Part shown: positions 47,201 to 63,966 of the stretch, in pieces | Position numbering within the stretch: position 1 is the stretch's first letter | Layout of the letters: each line of letters opens with the position of its first letter | Assembly: GCA_011800805.1 (NCBI GenBank) | Contig: MPNW01000191.1 | Location: 45,267-109,266, forward strand | Direction of reading: 5' to 3' | DNA length: 64,000 nucleotides | DNA from: Hirudo medicinalis | Taxonomy: Eukaryota > Annelida > Clitellata > Hirudinida > Hirudinidae | Notes under the pieces: generated by a model | Seen by the model: only the letters and a program-made list of their open reading frames with translations | The model's database searches: none | What the model was told of the DNA's origin: nothing | Translations under genes and position numbers: made by a program

Positions 47201-47990
47201 AACAAAAAATAAACTCGGGAGATCCAAGAAACTGACGATTCGTCAGGAGACTCCTGTTAAGAACGGCTTCAGCATGTAAATTTGCATCAAATAAAATTAG
47301 AAATGAACTTGATTTAAGTATTTGTAAAAGTACTGCGTTAAGGTATTTGAAATTAGCGGTATTTCGTCACATAAAAATAGATTAAAAGGTTCCAGCCCTT
47401 TAGGAACCAGAAGTTGGCAAGAGTGGCATGGGTCAAACCATGCTCTCCAACAGAGATTGATGGAGCAATATTGTCTTTTTCAGATGAAAATAAAGTTAAT
47501 CTTAACCTCTGAAATTTCAGAAGATGATGGTGCGTGGACGTCGAGACCAACAAGATTCTTGACACCAATTCAATTAATCTGCACAACGCTCGAATTAACA
47601 AGGCGTCCAAAGACATAAAACCAACATGAAATGTAATTTCAACAGATATGACGTTTTCCAAAATCTCAAACTTTGACCATGTTTTATGTTAAATGTGAAT
47701 TTTTCGTCAGTTGTTCGGCAAAGGGCGCATTCATTGATATCTTGCTCTCTATTGCATTTTATGCTATCTAAATATAAGCATACGAAGTAAAAATGGAAAA
47801 GACATTCAGGAATAATTGTCTGCACTGTATTTTTTATGTCCGATTATTTGTTAACATTTAAAAATTTTCTTGCCTTCAAATACGTTCTGCGTCATCACAG
47901 CATTTGTTCTAATGACATTAGTGATCTCGCTGGCGAGAAGAATCGATTAATAGTCTTGTCTGTTTGGATATCCGCCGATATTTTGCAACA
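44248..47990. other. Long intergenic region between divergent KLF-like and Ldh2 genes
   Basis: The genes flanking this 3.7-kb interval are divergently transcribed, so both promoters lie here. CACGTG E-box palindromes occur at 44688-44693 and 44833-44838, within 600 bp upstream of the KLF-like start; their function is not shown. The 102- and 76-codon minus-strand frames at 47353-47825 have no recognisable domain. Nothing else is supportable. Confidence 0.5.
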
Positions 47991-50900
47991 ATGTCTTCTA
48001 AAATATGCAAGTTCGGCTTTCAGAAAGTCATTCCCTCACTCTTTAAAGCAAGTGCAACTTCTACTGATGCTGTTAGTCAAAGAACTTTTGCAAGCCAAGG
48101 AGATGAAGGAATATGTATCACCAACAAAGAAGTGAAATCCTTTATTGAAAGGTCGATGATGGCGGTTGGAACTAAACCCTCACACGCAGCGTCTCTAGCA
48201 GACAACTTGACCATGGCGGACTACAGGGGTCACTTGAGCCATGGACTGAACAGGCTGGGTAAATTGACCTATTTTTTTCTTCCTGTGAAATTAATTCATT
48301 CTCACATCTGGAAGTGCTCGGGAATTTAGTGACCATGTTTATGAAGTTTATGAGTTTTTGAATCTTTGAAGAAAATTCAAAGTCCCTGATTGCCAATTAT
48401 TTCAGAAATTCGCACTATTACTTGATGATGGTTGTTTTTTGCTGGAAGATTATAATTTGCAGTCACATTAGTATAATAGGATAAAGACAGTTAATATTTT
48501 TAGCTTCAGCCAAAAAACTCTAAAGGAAATAAAGATGAAGTATTGCAATATTGGATTACAGCTAAAGACTTAAATACTTAAAGCCATTTCAAATAACAAT
48601 CAATGTCATAAATTTTCAAACCAAGCTTATCAAGCATTATTTTAATGAGGTAAAGTCACTTTGATTATTAGAGATGTACGTGAAAGACGTATTGTCTGGT
48701 GCGACAGTTTGTGACAAAGAACCAGTGGTCGTCAAAGAGACTCCTTCCACAGGACTCGTCGATGGGAACAATTTGCTCGGCACTGCTGTTTCCATGTTCT
48801 GCATGGACGTTGCTATAAAAAAGGCCAAGGAAACTGGAATCGGAATTGTTGCTGCTAAAGGTTGCTAACATCGACACTATATTTGACACATTTCTAACGA
48901 CATTTTTTCAAAAATTGTAAAGAATGAAACAATGAAGACGTTTTATTAAGAATTATTCAAGGTTTCAGAGGGCTCGACAATTTGACCATTTATTTGGCGT
49001 ACAATTTAATATTATGATTGTAATTAGATTTTAATAGTTTGCAAAGTCATTGAAATTTTATAAAACTATCTTTAGAAAAATGTTTTTCAATTAATATTTG
49101 ATGAGAAATATTATTTCAGCGTCTAATCATTACGGAATCGCAGGATTTTATTCTATGATGGCATCAGATCAAGGATTGCTGGCAAGTAATCATTTCTGAT
49201 AGTTGGTGTTGCAAGCAATAAAATTAATGTAAAAATTAGGGCTGCAGATTGATTTTTTTCTAATATCGATTAATCCTACGGTCAATGTTTTAATCGTAGA
49301 TTAACGATTAATTAATCGCACCATCTTACTTTTCAAATAATTTTCCAATATATTTCATTTTTATCCAAAAAATCAACTTTATTCATGAAAAATGTTCACG
49401 ACAGTAGTTTAGAAATAGCTTTTTGTGGTTCATTAATTGACATTTAGACAGTTGCTGAGGCAAACGAGTCGTTTGATGCTGTCTGGAGACAGAGAAGCAA
49501 GTTTGCTATTCACAACATGTCCAGAAAGGGAATATAATCGTTCACATGGCACAGCCGTAGCTGGAGAAGCTAAGTATTTGAAGGTAGCTTGGCAACAAGG
49601 CCATGCGATGGCGCACATTTCCGCCACCATTCCAATGGACACAATTGTCAATTTCTGCTCTGTAATGTGCTAAAGCTTTTCTTAGCTGGTGACATATCAT
49701 AGGAACCCATCCTTGACTTCGACAGGTGCGAGGATTCTACAAGCCTGATTAGATTCCGTCCGAACACCATTCCTTAGGTTTGGGCGGGCCAATCCTTAAG
49801 CAGTACCCTGCATTATCCCCAAGGGAAGATCCATCCAAGTTGAATCAGAAAAAGTTGCTGATATCTCTGCTCGTCTTTCCTTGACCCAGAGTCATATCAC
49901 TGTGGTTATCGAACTCCGAACATCAAACCTCTTCCGGTGGCCACTCCCAGTCTCCGACTCTGGAAACGTTCCACCATTACCTATACCAGGCTATGTGCTC
50001 CAAAATTGACATATCTAGGGTACTTGTGGCCATCGTAGGTTTATAAGCGCAATACAGTACGTTCGGTTTTTGTACACAATAATAATATGGGAAGTCGGAA
50101 GCCAAAGAAATAACAAGATATAAAAACAAAGAGTTATAAAAAATAAAATAGGTGAAAATATTTTATAAATTAATAATATAAATTATTTAAAAATTATAAA
50201 AATATAACGAGTTAATCTCACGTTAATTATTTTAACTGTAAAAAAATTAGTTCTTTAATCGCTCGCGCTAACGCAGATCATCTGCAGATAATCTGTAGCC
50301 CTAGTAAAAATGATTAAGTGAAAATTTAAAATTTAAGTAACATCTAAAATCAAGTTAAATCTTGGAATAAAATATGGAATTCTGAATTAAAAGTGAAAAA
50401 TGTCATATCTGGTATAACACTCTTGCAGGGTATGACGTTTTCCAACACATCACCACTTGTGCTCCCAACGAGGGGGAAAAAGGTAATGACCATCTCTCAT
50501 TAAACGGAACAAATATAATTACAAATACACTTATCAGGAAGAGCAGAGGAATGGAAAATTTATTGTTTTGTAAAAACAGTTTGTTTTGTTAAGGTACGTG
50601 AACTGCAAATTGACAACATCGGGAACGTTTAAACAGTTAAATTGTGCTGTATGCAGAGAAATGATCTATATATATCATAAATGTACTATTTTACAAATTA
50701 CTAAAAATTCAACATTAGTGAAATGTTTTTGGCACAGGCCTGCTTGGGAACAAACCCCCTCTCCTTGGCTGCTCCTGGGACTGGAGGAGATAGTTTTGTA
50801 CTCGACATGGCAACCTCAGCAGTTGCATTTGGAAAGGTAGGGTATGTTTTATCGTGGTAATATTGATTCCGGTTATAAATGATGACGATGATGATAATAA

Positions 50901-52777
50901 CATCTACAACTAAATTTTGAATATTGTGGAATCAAGAGCTTGTGTTGATGAATATGATATCGTCACCTTAGATTGAACTTAGGTCTGTGAAGAAGGACAA
51001 AATACCGCTTGGTTGGGGAGCGGACAGTAAAGGAATGGTCAGTTTTTGAAATAATAGTGAACCTTTGAGGATGCTTTCTTAAATATTTTCAAATAATATA
51101 TTAAATAATTACTGTAATGAATAATCTTAACTTCGTTATTTTTCTGTCAATCTAATTTCATTGAAACATCATTCATGTCGACTGTTTTAATTAATTAGTG
51201 GCATGAATTAGCATCAAATTTTGCATAAGCAAATAAAGTCATAGTAATTTTGCTTTCAGGTTACAGATGATCCAGATTCTGTGCTCAATGGGGGAAATCT
51301 TTTGGCCCTTGGAGGTGCAGAGCTTACCAGTGGTTACAAGGGTTACGGTCTTGCTGTGATGGTTGAAATACTTTGTGGAATTTTGGCTGGAGCCCAGTTT
51401 GGTCCAAAGATAAGAAAGTGGAAACAATCGAACAAGCTTGTCGACTTGGTGAGTGTTTTTTATTTGTAAAATTTCTGCAGGGGGTTTGGGGCGTGTGGAA
51501 TATTATCGTACAGTTACATTGACTCTAGACCATTAATATTGTCCATTAGAGAATATAAATAAATATATATATATTTATATATGTAAATAAGAAAGATTGA
51601 AGTTTAAAAGGACTGCGTTTCTCAGGAAAGCAATGGTGATACTGACTAGAAGTTGAATGCTTGTCTTATTAGGGAAAATTCAGCCGTTGTGACAACTATG
51701 AAATTCCAGATTAATTATTTTTGCATTTGTAATACAATAATTTCGTCAATATGGTTTTCAAATATAATTTCCAAAGTGAAGGCTGTTTATCTTAACATAA
51801 CCATCGAGTTACAAATCTTGATTTCTTATTATTAAAAAGGTTCATTCAAGAACTCAGGTTGATAGCATTCCAAAGAACACGACATTCAGCATTGGCAACT
51901 TGGTTGGTTGTAACTATATTATTTCAAATTTTTGTGTAATGGGGGTCTGTTAGCAATCAAAGGATTTTGAGAAATTAATTTCTGTTATTTCGATCTGAAA
52001 TTTGTTAAATTTATGAAAGATCGAGTGCTTCTGATTTAGACCTATAATGCATGAATTTGAGAATTAAGTTAAATTGTATTTTGTTGTGTGCAAAGGAAAA
52101 GCTTTTTTGAAAAAAATACTAAGACTAATAGTCCTTAATATTATTTAATTTATTTTCGAAGTAATTAATTATCAATAAGAATTTTTTAGGGTCATTGCTT
52201 TATCGCCATCGATCCAAAAGTATTTGCAGACGGTTTTGAAAGCAGAATGCAGGAAATGATGGACCTCTGCAGGAAAAGTGATGTGGTTGGAAATTTGAGT
52301 GATAAATGACTTGCTTGTAAGAAGTCTGCTAAATTGTTTGCTTATAAAATACTTTTATAAGTTACTGGGAGGATTGATTTGGCCAGGAGCCAAGTGATAA
52401 AACTTAACCTTTGAACTGCACCTGATTACATAATTGGGTGTATTGGGCAAAATAATGGTCTAATATTTTTAGTAAACATTAGGCTGAAGGTGAAACTGAG
52501 GTCATGGTGGCTGGTGACAAAGAGAAGAAGCACATGGAAAAGTGTGATAAGGCTGGTGGAATCACCTACCATCCCAATGTCATTGCTCTGCTGGTTAGTT
52601 GTGAAGTATGCCTTGAAGTTGACTTCAGTGTGTATTTAAAGTGAATTATTTTGTGAGATTTATCATTAGTATGATTAAATTCTTAAACATTATTTAACAA
52701 TATTTTAATATTTTCTATGATCTCAGGATGCCATGGCAGACACTTTGAAAATAGAGAGGATTGTCAGAAATAAATGA
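47991..52777 (+). CDS. Ldh2/Mdh2-family dehydrogenase, tandem copy 1, mitochondrial-type presequence
   Basis: Ten exons in frame: 47991-48258, 48672-48860, 49120-49181, 50429-50482, 50738-50836, 50972-51037, 51260-51448, 52190-52285, 52483-52593, 52727-52777 (TGA), 394 residues. The Ldh_2 (malate/L-lactate/sulfolactate dehydrogenase type 2) fold is shown by SHAASLADNLTMADYRGHLS, GLVDGNNLLG, ASNHYGIAGFYSMMASDQGL, NTSPLVLPTR, PLSLAAPGTGGDSFVLDMAT, ELTSGYKGYGLAVMVEILCG and a C-terminal ITYHPNVIALL. The His in SNHYGIAG is the likely catalytic one. This is the NAD(P)-dependent 2-hydroxyacid dehydrogenase family distinct from classical LDH/MDH. The first ~45 residues are basic and Ser-rich (KFGFQKVIPSLFKAS), like a mitochondrial transit peptide. 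Intron 3 is GC-AG (CTG|GCAAGT) and carries a hAT insertion. Substrate is unknown. Confidence 0.93.
49229..50311. mobile_element. hAT element with intact TIRs and 8-bp TSD in intron 3 of copy 1
   Basis: The 1067-bp insert (49237-50303) is bounded by the direct repeat GTAAAAAT (49229-49236 and 50304-50311). Its ends are TAGGGCTGCAGATT and, reverse-complemented from the right, TAGGGCTACAGATT (13 of 14 match). A minus-strand remnant at 49651-49433 encodes the hAT C-terminal dimerisation domain: FKYLASPATAVPCERLYSLS, then VVNSKLASLSPDSIKRLV. The catalytic core is missing, so it is an internally deleted, non-autonomous copy. The middle (about 49690-50040) is less AT-rich and could be a nested insertion. 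Confidence 0.9.
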
Positions 52778-54659
52778 CCGTGAGAGGCAGCTGCTGGATC
52801 TGTGAGCGATAACAATCACTAAAGATTTCTAAAAAGTAATATTGGAGGAAATTATGATATTTGGATCTTGTTCTCCGGTTAAGGTGCATGTTGATCAGAA
52901 TCAAATTGTTATCGAATTTCAGAATTTCAGACGTCCTTAAATTTATTTTGAGACTCAAATGATGCTAATGTAACGAATGCATGCTTAAACTGATAAAATT
53001 ATTATATACAAATGATGACACTATTTAAACCTATTTATTTATTCTTTGAAAGCTGTTACTCTTGTAATTTTTATTTTATGTTATGCCATTCCGCATTTTT
53101 TTCAGCATGCATAATATATATATGGCATAATATTCGTCTTAAAATTTTGGTAAACTTGAAATTGAGTGTTATTATTATACTGTTATATAGGATCAAGTAC
53201 GAAATACAAGTCATGGTGATGTTTCCCTGATCCGCCTAAAAAAAAGAAAACGACCCTGGCAAAAAGCCAAAGCTAAAAATTTAACAAATTTCGAGTGCTT
53301 CATTTTATTTTGTCTAAATAGACATCTAAGTAATCCCAAACATGGCTGTCGGGCTAGCCATTCCTTTCTAGGAGTCTTGAGACGATGCTTGTTAACAACT
53401 TTTGGTGCGGCCCTCCCATAAAAGAGAAGTTCATGCGAAGAGAAACCATGATTTGTGGCCCTACTTTCAGCAGCTTTCTTTTCATTAATTTTATCTCAGT
53501 TTTTAATTGTTTATTTAATTTTTTGTAATTTTGATCCATATTTCATAAATTCGTGATCCGGCTCAATCTTGAAACTACTGATAAGATCAACTAAAATGTT
53601 TATAGTCGATGCCTTACTCAATTAACTTCTTATCTTTCCCCATCTTTCATCGGGATATGAAGATGGTTTAAAGTGATCCTTAATGAAGGACCGTTCAGAA
53701 CTATTGAAATTATTTAAGCTTCCTTTGCGTTAAGATTCCTTGGCGATGGTATCGAATTGTGTTTCTCTAGACGCAAGTAATAATGCAGATATTTGAAGAA
53801 ACAAATTGCCAACAAAATGTAAATGTTTCAATGGTCAGAACGCAGCTATGCAGAAAAATGCCTAAACTCAAATGGAATGCCAAACAAATGAAAAACTCTT
53901 TAAATCTAGTCCAAATTCTTTGAATTTCAGGGTGATGGAAATAAAATACGGAATAAGAGCTAGTAGAATTAAAAGATCATCTAATTGATAGAATTCATAA
54001 ATAATACATCTGAGCAGTTCGTCATCTTTGGGACCGCATTCAAGGGGAAAGCAAGCATAAAATTATTTATTAGTTCCACAGTTGTTTTCACCTTCAGTGT
54101 AGCCTAGTGGGAAAGCAAGAACTTGTTGAAGAAATAAAATTTGGCTCTTGAATATAAGTAAGGTATTCACTATAATGTCTCAATGACTTCAGTCCAAATA
54201 AAGCCTTATTTGAATGGATTGAACAGCGTGATTGCGAGCAGTAAAAGCGAACAGAATGCCAACTAGTACGCCTTCCAAATGTAGAATTTAAACTTTGGAA
54301 TGAACTCTGAGATTTCAAAAGAAGCTTAAATAATTGTCCCACAAATGTCCCACAAAAAATTACAATATCTTGAGCTTTATTTCGGATGAACAACGTAAAC
54401 AACGTTAAAGGTCATGCAATGTTTTACAACAAAATATCAACTTACTCAGGTGAAATAGTTATGTAGGAATAATTTTGCACTGGTATTTTTGTGCTCGTTT
54501 GGTGTTTTAAATAAAACTTTCTTGCCTTGACCTAGAATCTGCGTCAGTGCAGCCTTTGGTCTAATGTTTGCAGGTTGTTAATGCTTTCGCCGCTAAGAAG
54601 GATCAGTTCATAAATAGGTTTCTAACTGGTTGGAGGTTTACCGATACTCTGCAACAACA
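52778..54659. other. Spacer between the tandem Ldh2 genes
   Basis: It contains the copy 1 3'UTR and the copy 2 promoter. The last ~180 bp before the copy 2 start resemble the same interval before copy 1 (shared TTTCTTGCCTT and TCTGCGTCA blocks and the CAACAATGTCTTCTA start context), so the duplication included upstream sequence. No other gene is supportable; the 102-codon minus frame at 54094-54402 has no recognised domain. Confidence 0.5.
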
Positions 54660-58994
<4,335 letters not shown>

Positions 58995-59050
58995 TTGTCC
59001 GATCTCTTCTGCTTGGAAATGGAGTCTGGATTTATGAGTAATTAACAGGC

Positions 59051-59056
59051 AATAAA
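59051..59056 (+). terminator. Poly(A) signal AATAAA of Ldh2 copy 2
   Basis: AATAAA 57 bases after the stop codon is followed by a GT-rich stretch (GGTTCTGTGTTTTTGTTTGG), as expected for a cleavage and polyadenylation site. Confidence 0.6.
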
Positions 59057-60847
59057 TGAGCACACATTTTTGGTTCTGTGTTTTTGTTTGGACATGAGAT
59101 GATATTAGGCAAAAGTGTGTTTTCATTACTACAAATTATGGTTTTATACATTGATCATGTTGACATTGTAACTGTATTTCTTACTGCAGATCTCCCCCAT
59201 TGGATTGATCATGATTTTCTCAGCAATTAAATTTGGAATTATTTTGCTTTTACACAGAGTTTATTGCAATCTCTTGCTCTTGTCATTTTATTATTGATCA
59301 CATTGATTTGATTACGTTGATTACATTGTGCTTTGTTCTTTTGTATTTTTTCTGTCAGGATGCATAATAAAATGTCTAGCTTTTTATTTTTGTTCAGCTG
59401 TAATGAGCCATAATTGAAATTTTCGAAAAGTGGGGCTTGTTGGTAAATTAAAAACATATGATAGTAAAGGTAATAAGGAAATCTGGTTTGTTTGTTTGCT
59501 TGGATCGAAGAGCCCTAAATGTGCATTCGTTGTTTGGTTAGGCCCGCGAGTGCAATTCATGCGTTGCATAGACGGGTTAGTCCTTATCAAAAACATCGGC
59601 CATAATGGATGCGCCACGTCATCAAACAACAGGAAAATAGTTTATTTAAAAACACAAAAAGAAGCTAATTTTAAATCTAATGATATTTTCAAGCCGTAGT
59701 TGGATCGGGTTACATGGTAAATCTCACCAGATGATTTATGGCTTAACCTGGATGGATGGGACTTTTTAATATCAGGAAAAAGAAGTGCGTGGGAATCAAT
59801 AAAAAGGAACTAAAAGGTGCCTTTACGATTGACAAAACTAAAACAGAGCAATTGTGAAGTATTGTTTCGCTTTGTTCAACGTCAACATTCATGCAATGTA
59901 ATTTATAAGTAATGAAACACAGTGAATAGCACGTTAAAGTTCAAATGTGGTTCATCATTGTTGCTGGAGTTGGTGCTGTAGATTCAGTCGTTGTGGGAAC
60001 TGATGTGGTTGTAGAAACTGGATTTTCAGCCTCATCATTCCAATTACGAGATGATGAAGTGCTGAAGATTTGATATCTATATATGATTTGATATCTATAT
60101 ATGATTTGATATCTATCAACATGCCAATTACCAAACCATTTACCGACAATTACCTAATACGAGTTTCTACAATTCAATTTCAACACTGATTTCTATAGAT
60201 ATTCGTTATTTGGGACATTAAAATGTCTTTCTGAAGCCATGTAGGCATTGTCCGTTCACCTGTAATAACTCTAATTTTGAAGCTTTAAGTTGTTTTAAGA
60301 GTGTAGATGTCTAAAGAAGGTCACACAATTGTACTAAATTGCGTCATTAACATTTCTCTTACAGCAGCAAAATTGTAATCACGAAAGTCAGGATTTATTT
60401 ATTCGAAGTTATTCGAAGCAGTTTCCTTTTAGAGGCGACTTAAAAAATAGACCATGCATTAACTCAGTTTCAGTTAAATATTCATTGTGGGATATTTATT
60501 GATAACATTCTGACGTATAATTCTGCAGCAAATAATTGCTTATTTGCCGTGAATATATCTTGATAATTCGTTCTTTAGAAAACATATGTTCTGCAACATC
60601 TTGAATAATAGCTGTTCTGAATCCAAGAAAGCATAATGTTCCATCTTACCACAAGCCACCGCTAAATCTTATTATCAATGACCTTTATGAGTAATGGCGA
60701 AAATAATAAGATCGAAATAAAAACTGGCAATAATTACGTTACAAAATAATACAAAATAATAAAATAAAACACATCTATCATCGATCATGGAGAACTATTT
60801 TTTATTTTCTAATAAATAACCGATATTAATTGAATAATAATCCGTAG
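59057..60847. other. Intergenic or 5' region of the EF-hand gene
   Basis: No gene is supported. The first coding exon of the EF-hand gene, ending in phase 1, should lie here but I could not pick it out. An 18-bp tandem repeat is annotated separately. Confidence 0.45.
60067..60117. repeat. 18-bp tandem repeat, about 2.8 copies
   Basis: The unit GATTTGATATCTATATAT occurs twice perfectly (60067-60084, 60085-60102) and a third time partially. Confidence 0.9.
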
Positions 60848-62767
60848 AATTAAAAGTGCTATTCAATCTCATGGATACAAACAAAGATGGAAAACTGACA
60901 ATGGAAGAGTTAAAAGAATCAGCCGAGATGACTGGAGTGATGTGGAATGAAGACGCTTGGGAAGCGAAATTACAGGCCGCTGGATTGAACAGTTAGGAAA
61001 TTTGATGACTCGACAAATTCTGAGGTCGGTGTATATTTATTAATAATGTTTACTAATTCATTTTTAACTCATTTTACCCAAGAAAATCTAAAGAAAGTCG
61101 ATTTCAAGACTTTTGCTCTCATTCTGACCTCGAACGAATGTAAGTTCACGCTTTTCAATCAGGACAAAAACACAGAATCTTTGAAGAGAATGTTTGAGGT
61201 CATTTGTCATTGATTGGTGTTTTTCCTATTTTATTCATTTTATTATTTTATATTTATTGCATTTAGTCTTCTCAATAAGACACAAGGCCTTCGACAGAAA
61301 TTTCCGGCACCTATGTTGTCAATTTGGTAATGGAAAAGCAAGAAAGCTTTTCTAAGATTTTTTTGAGGGGGAGTGCAAACTCTCCCTCAACATGATGGCC
61401 TTTCATTCGCTTCCCACCAAAAGTCAGGGAAGGCAACAGATGTGTTAATATATTACTAATATTAATATCAGCTAACTTCAACATTTTTACTGTGATATGT
61501 GAAACTTTTAAAACAAATATTGATTATAAATATTTGCAAATTCATTTTCCATTTAAAATTCAAGGTTTTCGACAAGGACCACGATGGCTTGGTAACGTTA
61601 TCGGAGATCAAAGAAACCATACTCAGTACTGGAATTGAAATGACTGAAGACATGCTGGCCTCAGTCATTGGAAAAGAAGCTATTAACTTCGACGGTTTAT
61701 TATCTTATTATTTTTATCAGAGACATCATTTCACCTCTTTTCAGGGAGGGGGACAGAGGCTTCGCTCGACTTTTCCCTAGTTCTATCGAAATTAACTGAC
61801 ATCTTTCCTGTCCTCTAACGACTTGAAGCCGCTGACTTGAACCTTAATATTGAATGAGTAATACTAATTCTTAAAGACATATAATTTGACATGAGAAAAT
61901 AGAATATCATGAAATGCTGGTTAAACTGAAGGTAGCGACGTGCAAAAGTTAGACTTGAATGTGCGACACCCATTGAAGTGTCGATCTATATTTAAGTCAA
62001 AATATGTCAAGCGAATAATATATGAGACACAATTGTTGCGGAATCTTGGTGTTTGTTTATAAACCCATGACACACAAGGATAAGTTAAGCCCGCAAAGTA
62101 TTAAATTGTTGGAATTATGAATTAATTCATGCTCCGATCAGGAACAACATCTCAGTTGTTTTCGGCTTTCGCTCGTCCTTTAGAAAACCCTCAAAAATTA
62201 TTCCGTTGACTTGTTTTGTTTGCCAGTCGCATAAGACGAAGAGCTGGGGTCGCATTAAGACAAAGAAATCAGAGGGAGGAAGCAAACACCCCCATGACTT
62301 CAAAAATGCCCTCAAAACTTCCATTTTTCAATACAAGAGATTATGAGACGGAAAGATTTGGAAATGAAAATCGCAAATTTGAAAAGATAAAGCGATATTC
62401 CTGTTGATCAAGCAGTGCACGAAGGAAGTGTATTTGTGACTTAGTAACACCATTTAAAATATTTCAAAAACATGCAAGTTAATTTTTGGGGACAATAACT
62501 AATACTGTAGTGATGACAATGTAATATGATAATACTACTAATCGTAATCATAATTCTATTAATAACTTTAATAATGATAATGTTGATATAGTGATGGTGA
62601 TGAACAAACAAACAGTTACCTCAATTAAAATCATTTAAATGGTAAAACATTAATTAAACTAATTAAATCCAGAATTTTGCAAATTACTCTCGGCAACTCT
62701 CAAAGAAGGATCGAAATTAGAAGAAAAAGAGTCCAAGAAGCATGCTTCATCACCGAAGAAGCACTGA
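60848..62767 (+). CDS. Calmodulin-like EF-hand protein, 5' exon missing
   Basis: Four exons keep frame: 60848-60991, 61083-61198, 61565-61694, 62673-62767 (TGA), 161 residues so far. Hand 1 has a canonical loop (LMDTNKDGKLTMEELKESAE) and so does hand 3 (MFEVFDKDHDGLVTLSEIKE). The even-numbered hands have lost their loops: exon B keeps only VDFKTFALIL, and the last hand reads LASVIGKEAINFDEFCKLL with a shortened, non-acidic loop. The tail is basic and Lys-rich (LEEKESKKHASSPKKH). This suggests a cytosolic calcium sensor with one working hand per lobe, related to calmodulin/troponin C. The first acceptor is in phase 1, so at least one upstream exon with the start codon is missing. Confidence 0.8.
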
Positions 62768-63958
62768 ATAATTCAAATTTGTCATTTTAAATTTTTTTAA
62801 CCAAGGTGATTTAATAACGTGAAATTCGTTTCATAAGTGAACATTAAAACAATTTGAACTGGGAAAACATGGAAACGTTCTAAAGACGAATAATGAAATA
62901 AAATAATTGAACTAACGAAAATTGTGGAATTAAATTGGCAATTAATTGGATAATTGAATTAAAAGCAACATTCCCGTCAGTATCCTTCTCAAGTTAAACC
63001 CGACATGATCTCTAACATGAGCTGCTTCATCAAATATCTCACAATAAATCAAAATATTACTTCCCCCAAAACATGAAAGGGTGCGAAACTAATGTTAAAA
63101 TCATATTTGAAACTTGCGGCGACATATTGCTAATATCTAAAATTCCTATCGCAAACCGAATCAATCTTAAATTGTTTTCAAGAGTATTTATTTTTTATCT
63201 TTGTAAGGAAATGTCAACATCTTGTGAGCCTATGATTATCACTTTTTTAATATTTTTAATCACCGAACTTTCAGAAAAAAATTATTGATTGAATTACAAG
63301 ATTTAAATTTTGTAAAACTTCTAACTTGCGCTGAGACCAGAATAAGAGAATTTAACATAATTTGATGATCTTGGTTGTGATCAATTGTATGTTTTATAAC
63401 TCACAACTCCTGTAATTACTTTCCAGTTACCATCGTCGTCGTCAATATTATCCACAGATAGTCATATTAACTACAAAGATTGTTTTTGGAGATTTTTGTT
63501 CAAAATTAAAATTTACGAAACGAATTTTTACATTTTCAAAGAACCTAATAAATCATTGAAAATACTTTTAAATAATAATGAATTAAACGGTTATCATTCA
63601 TTGAAATCAAATGTATCTACTTTTAAATCCTTCCATTTTCTGAGGAGGATTGAAAACTCCGTACGCCAACATGTTGGACTACATCGAGACTATAATTCGC
63701 AAGTTGAAATTAAATAAAATCAAGTAATAAAATAATATTGAACAAAGAAGTTTCATAGAATTAATTATTTACAGTGACAAATCGATTCAAATCCTTTCCT
63801 CTTGAAGTCTGATACTAATAAAACCAGCAGGAACAGAACCAAATTATTGACTCCAACCATCTTCGGTTCATCAGACAAAGGACAAATTCATAATGAACAA
63901 GAGATGGACAAATGGCGAAAATGTTTCAAATGAAGCTTCAATTAATTCCTCCTCCTCT
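62768..63958. other. Intergenic, no gene recognised
   Basis: AT-rich sequence with no domain-bearing reading frame. The 71- and 73-codon frames at 63073-63288 and 63496-63717 are compositionally AT-driven. Confidence 0.45.
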
Positions 63959-63966
63959 TCTTGCAG

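Noticed and set aside
47353..47825. Two minus-strand frames upstream of Ldh2 copy 1
   Set aside because: No family resemblance, and they lie in the shared promoter/5' region of divergent genes.
59384..59699. Overlapping frames of 81-89 codons on both strands
   Set aside because: No domain or splice context; likely chance in 3' flanking sequence.
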